DNA from: Saxidomus purpurata
Taxonomy: Eukaryota; Mollusca; Bivalvia; Venerida; Veneridae
Direction of reading: 5' to 3'
DNA: 64,000 nucleotides
NCBI GenBank assembly: GCA_022818135.1
Contig: JAFMSR010000012.1
Coordinates: 10,077,083 to 10,141,082, forward strand
The position numbers and the translations under genes were made by a program. Below, piece by piece: positions 13,258-25,458 of the stretch. The first letter of the stretch is position 1. Every line of letters starts with the position of its first letter. The notes under the pieces were generated by a model. That model was not told the origin of the DNA, made no database searches, and saw nothing but the letters and a program-made list of their open reading frames with translations.

Positions 13258-15168
13258 ATGATACTTGCACCAAGAAAGAAATACTTCCAGATGAGTATAG
13301 GTGGAACAGAGAAAATACAAATAAAAATACAAAGTCCTCAAAATACCGGCCAGCAACTACCTACATTTGTTACCAATGCAAGTACAGTTAATGAAATCCG
13401 ACATGAGGAACTGCTGTATACAGACTTACAGGTGATTAGCAAAAAATAAATGTCCTTACATTTACAAGATATTTGATTGAGTTTTTCTAGAATTACCACA
13501 CACTAAAACGTCGCAATTAAATAATTTCTTATTCGAAGATACTCAAAGTAATAACAAATGATAAGTTTTCCGTATGATAACAGCCTTTGTCTTAACCTCA
13601 TTTTATATTAAAGATAGACACCGATTATGTATATGAATTTATATATGTAGACCAAAACGCATTTACCCTTTTTTCAGACGCTACTCAATTTATTGACATC
13701 ACAACATCTCTTAGTTCAACCTGAATCGACAGAAACGCTGGTAGATGTTGGGAAAATATGTATTAGAACTGAAAAGGCAATCGACTGTTATAGGAGCATT
13801 GATTTTCAAGTGGACGGCGTGCCTTACGGCAAAGTCACTATACAACACGGCGCTGAGCTGTGCCATGTTATAGGATACGAGCAAAACCTACTGACGTACG
13901 TCAAGGAAGGTTTAATCAAGAGTTTGAGATACAAAAAGGTGTTTCATATGCACGTCACCGTAGCAAGTAAAAACATGGCAAATTTTCCGTATATAGAGGT
14001 AAAGACTATAACCCCTGATTTCAGTCTCCAACTGTCTGAAGTTGTTAAAACTAGGCTGAAAAACAGAAAGGGTCAGATAATAGCAAGACGCGTGAATTTG
14101 GAGAAGAATCTCAACAAAATAAAGCGAGGTGAGGACAACATTGAGCAAATCTCAACATCAATCGAGAAAGAAATAGAAAGAATGAACGGGAAAGAAGTTG
14201 CACAAGCTATTGCAAAAGAAAGTTGCAATCGTCTCTGATTTACTCGGAGTCTTTGCTGCAGAAAGTTGTCTTGAAAAGGGAGATATCGCAGGTGCTTTTG
14301 CTGGGGTTCTTGGTAATATTTCTAATCCAGGTAACGTATTTCGGTAAATTATTATAACTATTTAGTGACATTTCTTGCGATATACAAGTGTATGTTTATA
14401 AAAACTTATTCAGGGAGAGGAAATATAATTTGAAAGTATTTAAACGTATGCTTCATTGCTTTTCTGTGTCGCTTAATTCATAAGAAGCTACTGGTGTTGT
14501 GATTAAACTACTAGTAACTACTTTATCCGGATAAAATTTCAGGAATCACTGCCTCTGCTGTCTTTGATCTCACCGTCCTTAAGAAAGAAATTGCTGCATT
14601 ACATAAGGAAAAGGAAATTCAAATACTTCTTCACAACATTAAAATTGCTGAAATTATGGCGCAAAATCGTATAATCAGATGGGAATTGTCCCAGATACTT
14701 CCAGAATCACCCATATACGGTTGTGGCAATTTGAAATATTTTGATGAGTCAGACTTAGCAAATGTTGACGATATATCTAAGATTCATGTTAGATACGGGG
14801 TGCTACTAGATGGCATTCAAGTCGAATATCGCTGTGGTGGAATGGCAAATAACCACGGCGGTTATGGTGGACACTTGTGTACATTTAGTCTGGGTCCAGA
14901 CGAGCGAATCATCTCTGTTGGCGGCACTATTTACGATGTTGGAGGAGAATGGCAACAACTTTCTAGTATAACGTTTGAAACCGACTGTGGTACAAGGGCA
15001 CAATTTGGAAAACCTATGGGAAAGGAATTTTCATTTGACATGACAGATGGCTCATATTTAGCCGCTATCAAAGGATATGACCTTTATCCGGGTAACACTG
15101 AAATATATCCCGGGTGGTGTGATTCCTTCCGATTAGTGCCGGCAATTGGTTTTATTGCCAAGTTTTAA
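13258..15168 (+). pseudogene. Lectin-like gene 2: frameshifted paralog with jacalin-like domain
   Basis: The exons match gene 1: 13258-13431, 13678-14330 and 14543-15168. The middle exon is 653 bases against 652 in gene 1. An extra A in the run at 14214-14217 (GCAAAAGAAAG against GCAAAGAAAG) shifts the frame to a TGA at 14236-14238. The predicted product is 244 aa with no lectin domain. The jacalin-like exon remains open, with HGGYGG, DGIQVEYRC and DERIISVGG, and could be used from its own ATG at 14656, though nothing shows that it is. The 5' half and first coding intron are almost identical to gene 3, while everything after about 13990 is almost identical to gene 1, so the copy is a recombinant. 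A homopolymer sequencing error is an alternative reason for the frameshift. Confidence 0.75.
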
Positions 15169-17433
15169 CCAACTTTTGGAATATGTGCAGGTACAGAAAA
15201 TTAAAATGATAGGTCAATCATGGATTCGAAACCGGGCCATTTGACGTTATTGTAGAGAACACTTCGCTGCCAGGTGTTAACAATCTTTCTGTGTTCTAAC
15301 ACTTAATGAGAAAAAAACTGTCGTTCAATTAATATCTTTATCCTTAACTATTACAGTTGGAAGTTTATTTAATTTCGCTTTTGCGATTTTAGAAATGGCA
15401 AAATGTGTCTTGCCCAAATACGACGATTGTAGTATTTCGTTTACTTTAGATATACTGCTCATAGGATCATCAGATTTGCCTAAAATATTAGTGCTTTAGT
15501 ACTGAGATTTCCAGTAAAAGATAGGATTCTTCTTTATGATTGTGAACATGTAACGTTTGGTCCCTTTCAGCTAGTCTGACTATTGAAAAGTCTAGCCATC
15601 CTCAAATTTTCAACTACACTTTTGTTCAACAATGAACAATATTTAGGTATATAAGCATGTATTTCTTATAATATCAAAAGATTAAAATTACACATGTCAA
15701 CAATGATATTCAAGACACAGCCTATAGGCTTATCAGTCGCTTAGTAAATGATATATTGGTGTCTGTTGTGTATTTTGTTTGACAATTATTCTTTAGTATA
15801 TTGTAACAGGTTCATGGAAATAGCAAGAGTTGAGTATCATGGTTCTTGCATTCACTCAATGATGGTTTGGTCAATGTACTGGAGAAAAATAATTTGGAAA
15901 ATGTATCTGTGGGTAGCATATAAAAAATACATTCATTTGCGCGTCATCACTTTTCACTTAAACACTTTACTTCTTTAAAACTAGAAACAGAGAGAAATAT
16001 ATTTCCACTACATATATACTTAATTCGAATGCTAATATGAGTTAAATTGATTTTTTTTTCATTTTACAAAAGTGTCAAAATTATTGAGGAAAATCACTGA
16101 CTATTACGTTTTTACAGTTCGGTAATTACCTGCCGTTACTTCTATCAAACCAGTTCATCTTAAAGTTTCCTATTTTGGGACGTTGGTTATCCACTGGCAG
16201 CAGGAGGTACATTCTTTTGTTTTTTCGGGATTACCTGTGTTTTTTTAGTTGGTCAATAGATATACATAGTTGTGTTTCCTTGGTTGCCACATTGACTTTA
16301 AAGTAGTCTTGGTAGGCAGAGAAAATAAACTACACTCGACGAAACTTATATGTGTACCGGTAATGTGTTTTCAATATTTCTTTAAACCAATCAGCATTCT
16401 ATAATCAAATTTGGTGTCGTTTCATTTAAATATCATCCTAAACATTATGAGAAGTTTGAACGGAAGATTGATAGAATGATAAATAAAATTAATAGAGATG
16501 TGTTTTACCCTAATTTCAAAAGTCACAAAACGATTAATGGAAAAAAGTGCCTAATATTCGCATATATTTGAACCAGCATGTACAATTACGTCAACTTTTG
16601 CATAGTTTTACTTGAATAACCCTGTGAAAAACTTGTTGGGTTGGAAGAAGATCGATCAAATCGTACAGTAAACTCCGTTTATAACTAACTTGGGACCTTT
16701 TAAATGTTTGTAATATCCATATATCATTTTTATATAAAGAAAGATGTTCCTTATGTACGGAATTTCGCTATATCCGGGGTCGTTATATTAAGAGTTTTAC
16801 GGTATTTGAGATATGATTAAATAAATTGTTTTTTCCCTTTCAAACTTTGTGCGGTTCAACTGACTTGGAATCCATAATGAAAAGATTTGCAAAAATCTTA
16901 TGAACTAAGGAAAAAGTAGCTTCTGGGATTTGTGCATGCCAATTCTAAAGTAGATATGTCTTTCAGTTCTTTAGATATCTTAACATGACACTTTTCATGA
17001 ACATTGCGTAACCAGTCGTTTTGTGAGTTTAAAAATGAGGCACACTTAAAAGTTTCGGCGAGTTTTGTATAGTATGTTAGACAAGTCAACTGTGATATAA
17101 TATTATTATACAAAATTACATAGTAAATATTTGATGGATATATTTCTTTTGATTAAGACAACAATCTCATACACATATGTGCTCTGAGAAAATCAACTTT
17201 GGCTTTATCATCTGTGATTTATTATTTTCATCTTAAGTTATCATTGCAGTTAACACTGTTAAGTGCTAGGGAGTGGTTTCTACTCAGGTTCTAGAGGAAG
17301 TCTCCAAAGAGTACACCCCAAATGGTTCTGGACCTTATTCTTTGACATTGGCTCCATAATCAAAAGAGCAATTCACTGTGCCATTTAAACGCGATAACCT
17401 TTGAACGGCCATAACGTAATAAACCGTATACGC

Positions 17434-17436
<3 letters not shown>

Positions 17437-17525
<89 letters not shown>
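17437..17525. repeat. (GT)n microsatellite within a copy-specific insert
   Basis: About 44 GT units are followed by about 95 bp of G/T-rich unique sequence up to 17621. The sister segment near 11350 reads straight from ACGCGGG to TTAAGACAGG, so the whole of about 185 bp was gained here or lost there. The Cys-Val and Thr-His ORFs across it are not genes. Confidence 0.95.
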
Positions 17526-17526
<1 letters not shown>

Positions 17527-18559
17527 GGTGGTGTGCACTTCTGGGTGCTGTGGGGCTCGTTTTGGGGAGGCTGCGTTTTTGGTACGTGGCATTCCCTGTT
17601 TGATATTATTTTTGTTTTTAAGACAGGTCTGGCCTTCCATAGAAGTGACAGTTACCGTATGGAACACAATTTGTCTGTATAAATTTAAAGCCTATGCCGA
17701 CAGCTCCTGAATGTTGAGAGGCCAATGCTGACACTTTAAGACAACCTTCAAAATGACATTGGACACAATTTTACCTGGTTTGAAAATTTTCATTTTACCA
17801 ACTTTCGCGTACAGGCCCCTGTGGGATAGTGTTTTAAGCGCGTGCAAATATTTTTTGATAGACATAAAGCAGACATGTCGTACTCAAACCCATATATATT
17901 GACATCTTATGAGAACGCTTAAAATTGACCTCTCGTTAGCAAAAAAAAGTCCATGCGCAGGTTAGAAGACAGGGTGACTCCTGTGCGTGACCTCTGTAGG
18001 TGGGCCAATGGAAATTTTACTTTCATGTTACAGCTCAATTTATTTGCTGACGTAGACAACACGTGTAGTAAACCGAAAGTAGCATAACGTAATGTACAGT
18101 GTTTACAAAAACACATGCATGTCTGTCGAGTGTGTAACAAAATATGCCGGCTGTGCAAAGGATGAAAGAAACTAGAACTGTCGCCAGTGACTTGTCCAAA
18201 ATGATACCAAATTTGACACAGATGAATCGGTTCGGTTCATCAGAAGATTAATCTAATAACAATATTTTCGTTGCAGTTGTTATATAGTTCCAAGAGAAAT
18301 TATAATTTCTTTCCACGAATTAAAAAGGAAACAAATCAACACATCTTTAAAATAGCAACTATGTTTCCGTAATCCAATTGACAACATTACATGAGTTTCC
18401 TTATATGTAAATTGTCTGATTTAATGTCCCCGTTAAGTCCTTGAAAATCAAGTGTCATACATCAAAATTATTGGGATGGTGTAAACCGACATACAAGGAC
18501 AATGTTTTGAAATGTTCAATGATTGCAAATTATATACTTATGTTGTGTATATGCTCGCT

Positions 18560-18658
18560 TTGCCCGATCGGGGAGCTGTTTCTACAGGTGTACGTTTAGA
18601 TCCTTCGTGTTGTCTTCCTGACGCGAGCAATTGCTGATAGCATATACTTCTACAAGAG
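18560..18658 (+). promoter_or_regulatory. Probable non-coding first exon of lectin-like gene 3
   Basis: Duplicate of the gene 2 leader: GATCGGGGAGCTGTTTCTAC, ending CTACAAGAG then GTAAGAT. It would splice to the TTTTTAAG acceptor at 20152. A TATATAC stretch lies near 18533. Confidence 0.4.
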
Positions 18659-18663
18659 GTAAG

Positions 18664-18768
18664 ATTGTACTTATACATTTTTATACATTTTTTATACATT
18701 TTTATACATTTTTTATACATTTCTTATACATTTTTATACATTTTTTATACATTTTTATACATTTTTAT
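18664..18768. repeat. Tandem repeat, TTTTTATACA unit
   Basis: About nine units of (T)TTTTATACAT follow directly after the first-exon donor of gene 3. The sister site near 12410 has none. Confidence 0.9.
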
Positions 18769-19105
18769 GTGGATAAAAATATTCGTTACCTAATGAGACA
18801 ATTTAGATTTACATATAAAAAGCATAAATATTCTAGTTTATTCTGTGGACTTTTTCAAAAACATATTAGTTGTCAAAATCGAGCGAACAGTACACTTTAA
18901 CACCATAAAGTAAATATCGGTATACCATCTTTAATCTCACTTTTACATCCTTTCCAACATGCAATGTAATAAATACATCGGTCAAAATAAAGTGGTATGA
19001 TCCTTGTGGTGATTGTGTACATACCGGTTATTTATTTTATGTAATTCATATAATGATTGTTTAATAACCATAATTTATGTAGTTTATATACAAATAGTTC
19101 CCTTT

Positions 19106-19944
19106 TCGAGACGAAAGTTATTTTTGGATATTTATTAACATTAATTACTATGAATATACGTCTTTTGTATTACTAAAACGGACAAAATGACCTTTAAACT
19201 TTAGTTCGATGCAACAAAGCGTTATGTGGATAAGGTAATAGAAGCAGTTACAATGCTGTAGCACTGATATAATGACGTCAGTGTAGCGCATGCGTGTTTC
19301 TATTTTATTTGTTCGATGCATTTTGCTGTGGAACAGTCGCCATATTGGAACCGAAATTCCACTAGAATTCGTTCTATAGATCTTCTTAGGCGAGTTGTTG
19401 TATTTTTATGAATGGCCGGAGAAACTATATTATTGATATATTGATAGCGTTGTGGTTACAGAGTATAGCCTGTTTGTATTAACGATTTTTGGGCTTTATA
19501 ATAGCGACCACGGTGATGACCTACATTAGCAATGCAAAACCAATTAGAGTTGCGTCCCTTGAATGAATCTAATGAATATTTATGAAGCGCTAAATCAGCC
19601 CAAGAATGGTGCCGATTTATTTCGCTTTAGAAATGATTAAAAACGGAATTGCCGGAAAACAGTCTAATTTGAATATTTAATTAAGACCCGTATACCTCGG
19701 GGAAAACCCGCAAATTATCCGAAAGCCGTAATTTATCAGTACAAAAACAAGTGTCAAAAGTTTGAAAATGTTGATATTCGTTAATCGATCAATTTCGCTT
19801 GGTTTTCAGGTTTTATTTGAAAGGTATATACCCCAATCGGGAGATATGCTTAGCCTGTTGAAGTACAGCCGTGGCCATTATTCTGTACACTGTAATGTAA
19901 TACAGTAATCGTCTCATATAACTGTTAAGTTATAATTTTCTTGT
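19106..19944. mobile_element. About 840 bp insertion of unknown type in intron 1 of gene 3
   Basis: The flanks (AGTTCCCTTTT on the left, TTTCATTTTCTAAAGC on the right) are contiguous at 12740-12775 in the sister copy. The insert has no long ORF. It contains GAGACGA near its left end and its reverse complement TCGTCTC about 30 bases inside its right end, but no proper terminal inverted repeat. Direct deletion from the other copy is a less likely alternative. I cannot assign it to a family. Confidence 0.6.
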
Positions 19945-20188
19945 TTCATTTTCTAAAGCTTTAATTATCTTTTAAGAGCAATTACATAACGACCATCACT
20001 GTAGGCGACTATCTTTTGCATTATATATACATCGACAGTTATGTCAAACATGTAATATAATATTAATTGTGGCAAAGTAACAATTCACATATATTTATTT
20101 ACTTTTTATATGTTCGTTTTCTTACTCATTTATTTCATTGCTTCTTTTTAAGATTTAAAAACAGCCTTGACACCTCCCAAAATACAGG

Positions 20189-21679
20189 ATGATACTTGCA
20201 CCAAGAAAGAAATACTTCCAGATGAGTATAGGTGGAACAGAGAAAATACAAATAAAAATACAAAGTCCTCAAAATACCGGTCAGCAACTACCTACATTTG
20301 TTACCAATGCAAGTACAGTTAATGAAATCCGACATGAGGAACTGCAGTATACAGACTTACAGGTGATTAGCAAAAAATAAATGTCCTTACATTTACAAGA
20401 TATTTGATTGAGTTTTTCTAGAATTACCACACACTAAAACGTCGCAATTAAATAATTTCTTATTCGAAGATACTCAAAGTAATAACAAATGATAAGTTTT
20501 CCGTATGATAACAGCCTTTGTCTTAACCTCATTTTATATTAAAGATAGACACCGATTATGTATATGAATTTATATATGTAGACCAAAACGCATTTACCTT
20601 TTTTTCAGACGCTACTCAATTTATTGACATCACAACATCTCTTAGTTCAACCTGAATCGACAGAAACGCTGGTATATGTTGGGAAAATATGTATTAGAAC
20701 TGAAAAGGCAATCGACTGTTATAGGAGCATTGATTTTCAAGTGGACGGCGTGCCTTACGGCAAGGTCACTATACAACACGGCGCTGAGCTGTGCCATGTT
20801 ATAGGATACGAGCAAAACCTACTGACGTACGTCAAGGAAGGTTTAATCAAGAGTTTGAGATACAAAAAGGTGTTTGATATGCACGTCACCGTAGCAAGTA
20901 AATACATGGCAAATTCTCCGTATATAAAGGAAAAGTTTATATCCCCTGAAATTATTCTCCAGCTTTCTAAAGTTGTCAAATCGAGGCTAAAAAACAGCAA
21001 GAGTCCCATAATAGCAAGACGCGTGAAATTGGAGAAGAATCTCAACAAAATAAAGCGAGGTCAGTGCATAATGAGGCAAATCGTCAAATCTTCATTATTT
21101 GCTACCACTCTTGTCAATGATCACAGCAACCTAAAGAAAGAAATTGCTGCATTACAGAATAAAATCATGGAGCAAAATCGTATAATCAGATGGGAATTAT
21201 CCCAGATACTTCCAGAATCACCCATATACGGTTGCGGTAATTTGAAATATTTTGATGAGTCAGACTTAGCAAATGTTGACGATATATCTAAGATTCATGT
21301 TAGATACGGGCAATTTATAGATGGCATTCAAGTCGAATACCACTGTTGCGGAATGGCAAATTACCACGGCGGTTATGGTGGACAGTTGTGTACATTTAGT
21401 CTGGGTCCAGACGAGCGAATCATCTCTGTGGGCGGCACTATTTCCGATGTTGGAGGAGAATGGCAACAACTTTCCAGTTTAACGTTTGAAACCGATTGTT
21501 GTACAAGGGCACAATTTGGAAAACCTATGGGAAAGGAATTTTCATTTGACATGACAGATGGCTCATATTTAGCCGCTATCAAAGGATATGACCTTTATCC
21601 GGGTTACACTGACATGTATCCCGGGTGGTGTGATTCCTTCCGATTAGTGCCGGCAATTGGTTTTATTGCCAAGTTTTAA
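20189..21679 (+). CDS. Lectin-like gene 3: shorter paralog with jacalin-like domain and one intron fewer
   Basis: Two coding exons, 20189-20362 and 20609-21679, give 414 aa. The first coding exon and the first ~100 residues of the second nearly match gene 2. After SPYIKEKF the sequence diverges. After NKIKRG a short stretch (QCIMRQIVKSSLFATTLVND) leads straight into LKKEIAALQNK and the lectin domain. The region that in gene 1 contains the charged helix, the hydrophobic Gly/Ala-rich segment and the last intron is absent. The jacalin-like domain covers about residues 265-410, with HGGYGG, DGIQVEYHC, DERIISVGG and a closing AIGFIAKF. There is no signal peptide. Glycan binding is inferred from the fold only. 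It is either the ancestral short form or a deletion/intron-loss form. ATTAAA at 21711 is a possible poly(A) signal. Confidence 0.8.
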
Positions 21680-21830
21680 CCAACTTTTGGAATATGTGCA
21701 GGTACAGAAAATTAAAATGATAGGTCAATCATTGATTCGAAACCGGGCCATTTGACGTTATTGTAGACAACACTTCGCTACGAGGTGTTAACAATCTGTC
21801 TTTTCTTAATGAAAAAATGTGTGATCCATG
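21680..21830. repeat. Remnant of the duplicated downstream segment after gene 3
   Basis: It matches 9043-9190 and 15169-15310, then similarity stops where a dispersed repeat begins. Similarity resumes weakly at 23208-23345 (TTATCAGTCACTTAGTAAATGAT), so the duplicated downstream segment was split by later insertions. Confidence 0.65.
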
Positions 21831-21869
21831 CCCTTGCTCACTTAAAATCCAATTTTGAACGGTCTTTAT

Positions 21870-22745
21870 CAGCCCCACCTTGGCGCAGGGGCTAACGTTA
21901 TGGGCTCCGTCCGGCCGTGCGTCCGTACGTCAGTCACTATTTTGTCCGGAGCATAACTATAAAAGTGTTCAAGGGAATTTATTTAAACTTTACATACAGA
22001 CAGAGGTCATTGAAAGATAGTGCAGTGTATAAGGACCCCAACTCTAGCTTGTTCTATTTCGGAAGTATCTCCTTTTATTGATTTTTCTTGTCTGGGCTAT
22101 AACCCCTTAAGTACTAAATCGAATTGATTAAAATTGCATACACTAACAGAAGACAGTAAGGTGCAGTGCAGTGCCCAAAACCCATAACTGTACCTTACTT
22201 TTTGAGTTATCTTCCCTTAATGATTTTTCATATAACACTTTTATCCTGAGCGCTATGAAAGTATTCAAGGGATTTTGTTTAAACTTTACACACAGGCAGA
22301 GGACATTGAGAGAAAGTGCAATATATAAGGACCTTAATTCTAGCTTGTCCTTTTCTTAATCATCTCCCTTCATTACTTTTTCTTGTCAGGGCCGTAACTC
22401 CTTATGTACTGAACTGAATTGATTAAAATTGCAAAAAGTTATGGAGTTCATTAAGATGCAGTGTAGTGTCCAAGAACCGTAACTCAAACTTACTCTGGTT
22501 TTGAGTAATCTCCCCTATTTTATTTTTTGCATAAAACGTTTGTGCAAAGCATACAATTTCAGGTTTTTAGAGTAGGAGTGTGACATCAACACAGAGGTGA
22601 ATAACCCTCAAAACGTTATAATTACTAATACTTTATTACATTAGAACCATACCATAACCATTCCTCTCAACTCAAATATATTGGTCATAGAAAAGCGCAC
22701 TTGGCGGGGGAATGGCCACGTCTGGCATGGCTCTTGTTTTATCAT
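21870..22745. repeat. Bivalve-type dispersed repeat with about 165 bp internal units
   Basis: The head is GGCGCAGGGGCTAACGTTAT with CCGTCCGGCCGTGCGTCC. Alternating blocks (TTTAAACTTTACA(T/C)ACAG, GCAGTG(C/T)AGTG(C/T)CCAA) follow, and the end is GGCATGGCTCTTGTTTTATC. The same head, blocks and end recur at 38.39-38.81 kb. The small ORFs inside have no coding features. Confidence 0.7.
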
Positions 22746-22934
22746 AGTTCGCCTTTTTGCAAATTTAGAAATGTCATGGCAAAATATCTATCGCCTAAAC
22801 TCGGCAATATCAATATATATTTTACTTTTCAATTATTATACTAGTATACTTAAATATTACTAAGGCTTACCAGATTTGCCTATGATATAAATGTCATATT
22901 TCATCAGCATTTTTGTAAAATTTCAAGTACCATT

Positions 22935-23150
22935 CATGTACGGGCGATAGTATGTACGGGTGATATTGTGTACGGATGAAATTGTGTACGGGTTATAATG
23001 TGTATGGATGATATTGTGTACGGGTGATATTGTGTACGGGTGATATTGTGTACGGGTTATAATGTGTACGGGTGATATTGTGTACGGATGATATTGTGTA
23101 CGGGTTATAATGTGTATGGGTGATATTGTGTACGGGTGATATTGTGCATC
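22935..23150. repeat. Minisatellite, about 17-18 bp GTGTACGGGTGATATT unit
   Basis: About twelve units alternate GTGATATTGTGTACGG(G/A) with GTTATAATGTGTA(C/T)GG, giving a visible higher-order pattern. Confidence 0.9.
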
Positions 23151-23404
23151 TTTCAACAAGTCAATCCAGTCACAAACAAATTTTCAGTCACAATCAACAA
23201 TACATTGGTCTGTAAATGTGTATTTCTTATGAAATACGCATGCTGATATAAAATATATAACAATGACACCTATCACCAATGCCATTCGAGCCACATCTTA
23301 TAAGCTTATCAGTCACTTAGTAAATGATGCATTGGTGCAACTTGTATTCTGTCTCTTTGATATTACAAAATACATAGCCATCCATCCAAAATGCTTAGTT
23401 TAGT

Positions 23405-23547
23405 TTATACTAATTTATTTTAGCTCGATTATGAAGAAAGCTTGTAGTTTATCGAGTCACTCTCGAGTCCGCTTCCTGTAAAAACCAATACTGGTGTCAT
23501 AGGAGGATTTACGGTTATGACCCCAGTGGGGCTCGAGCCCGCAACCA
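23405..23547 (-). mobile_element. tRNA-derived SINE copy
   Basis: Same family as 4.13 and 35.8 kb: AGCTCGATTATGAAGAAAGC, AACCAATACTGGTGTCATA and GTGGGGCTCGAGCCCGCAAC, the last being a B box on the minus strand. Confidence 0.65.
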
Positions 23548-25456
23548 ATGCTGCATTCAAAGAATATTATTTTATGGGGTGCTGGGTGCATAATAAGGCA
23601 CACGTTATACAGCCTGATATTTCAACATATCAATTTAAGGTGGTCACTGGTGAGGTTTTGGATTTTTTCAAAAATGTTATACATTCTACTCGTCATTTCA
23701 TAGGTGGTTGAAAGGTTACGAAATTCCGGGCAAAAGCGAGCTTAATACGGCTGCGCCGACAAAACAGTCATCGTCTCAGGCTCTCAATACCATTCAGCGG
23801 TTGTTTAATTACCCAGATATCCCTTACAGTTTAGTACGTTCTTGTATTTTCTATTGTACGTTACCGAGTTTGAGTTGCTATTTACATGTACGATGTAGCC
23901 TCGGTTCTGTTCGAAGTCACATAATCAAGCGTGAAGTACTTTCGTTTTCGTTTCCTTTATCTAATGAATGTGTGATTTGGCGCTTTCCGGTACACGCGTG
24001 ATTCGGCGTATTCAGGTATATGCCGGATACCGCGTATGCATTCGTTTCACCGGCTCACAATCGGCGAACTAGAAGGGAGTTTTATTAATTATGCAACAGG
24101 CAAAATTTCTTACTTGGTCATTCCGAGTCAATGCTTACGCAGCTGCATGTCTGGCAGGAGATGGATCCTCATTCATCAGAGGTTTGCCAGACAAACATCC
24201 TTATTCATCCTTATTCATCAGCGGTTTGCCGAGCTTCCAGATGTCAATAAAATAATGAACACTCTAGATGAGAAGATGACGAGAAAGTGAAAATCCGGTC
24301 GCAAACAAGTCCACCAAATGATTCAGACGTAATAATATCACCACTCCCTTCCCTCCCCCGCACCACCACCGCACCGCAGCAACCCCAACCCCCGTCCCAG
24401 AGGAAGGGCTTGTGTGTGAAAGGTGGTCATTAACTGTGGTTTCTGAGAAAGAACGCGGATATGAACGTATGTGAACAAGTATCCAGAGGGCAATAACTCA
24501 ATGAAAAATCACTGAAATGGAACATGCTGATAACCTGCACGTGACTTCTGAGAAGGAGCCCGGACACGAATGCACAAAAGTGTAATATATATTTATATGC
24601 GCATGATAATGAAAGGACCATCATTCAGCATGAAAAAAAATCGTCGAACCGAAAATGCTTGCAGTATGTCCATCACCTCTTCTTAAAGGTCTATTACTAA
24701 GACCAAATCAATCACATTACCTGTTTCAAATACTGTTGCAGAAAAAACAGTGAATATTTTTGTATTTCTTAGATAGACCTGGGTGGTCTGTTTGTCCTAC
24801 TTTCGCTTTTTTGCATGTTATAAACAGTCAGAGATATACATTGCACATTATTGGAAGTAAAGTTCTTTCAACTGTAATTCAAAATAGGCATGCTTATTCA
24901 TGTACAACCTATCTACAGTCTCTTTCTGGGGAAACTTCTGGAAAATTACAAAGATATTTGAAAACTGGAAAACCTACTTTCGTTTTTAAAAAAGGTAAGA
25001 CAAAATTTATTAATTCTCATGTGAAACTCAAATTTTCTTCACAATATGATGCAGCATGTCATATTTTCCTACTGAGAAGACGTCCGTTACACTTCCGGAT
25101 TAAAAAAAATCTCGATTTGGTCTTAGTAATGGACCTTTAATAAAGCTTCCCATAAAAAATGTAAAATGCCAGCCTGTGGTTGCTGAGAAGTATCGCGGAC
25201 ACGAATATTTACGAAAAGGCAATCAAAGGGCGGTAACTCCGTGAAAATCCTTAAAGTAGAACATACTGATAATATACGCATCTCTTCTTTATAGTGAAGC
25301 ATTGTATGAAATTTTACTGAACTCCAGTCTGAAAAATAGCCTCGATTAGTGCGATTTTGAGTACCGGTATATAAAACAGACGTAGCTAGACTTCGTAGTA
25401 ATGGTTCCTGTCAAAATTTATCATAATGTACAAGACGAATCGAGGTCAAGACTTTC
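23548..25456. other. Intergenic, no gene recognised
   Basis: Only short ORFs (up to 126 codons at 24760-25140) without recognisable motifs. Parts (24420-24560, 25150-25340) share phrases with 6000-6300 such as GGGCAATAACTC and TGAGAAATAGC, so this is probably diverged dispersed repeat. Confidence 0.4.
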
Positions 25457-25458
25457 TA

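Larger units (their letters stand above)
15169..19105. repeat. Segmental duplication, right copy (downstream of gene 2)
   Basis: Near-identical to 9043-12746. It carries three later changes: a (GT)n-containing insert at 17437-17621, loss of about 58 bp near 17380, and an expanded TTATACA-type tandem repeat at 18664-18768. It ends with the first exon of gene 3. No independent gene is seen. Confidence 0.85.

Noticed and set aside
17335..17710. ORFs of repeated Thr-His or Cys-Val
   Set aside because: They are translations of the (GT)n microsatellite.
24760..25140. 126-codon ORF, the longest in its area
   Set aside because: No recognisable motifs, no supporting splice or poly(A) context; part of it overlaps dispersed repeat text.
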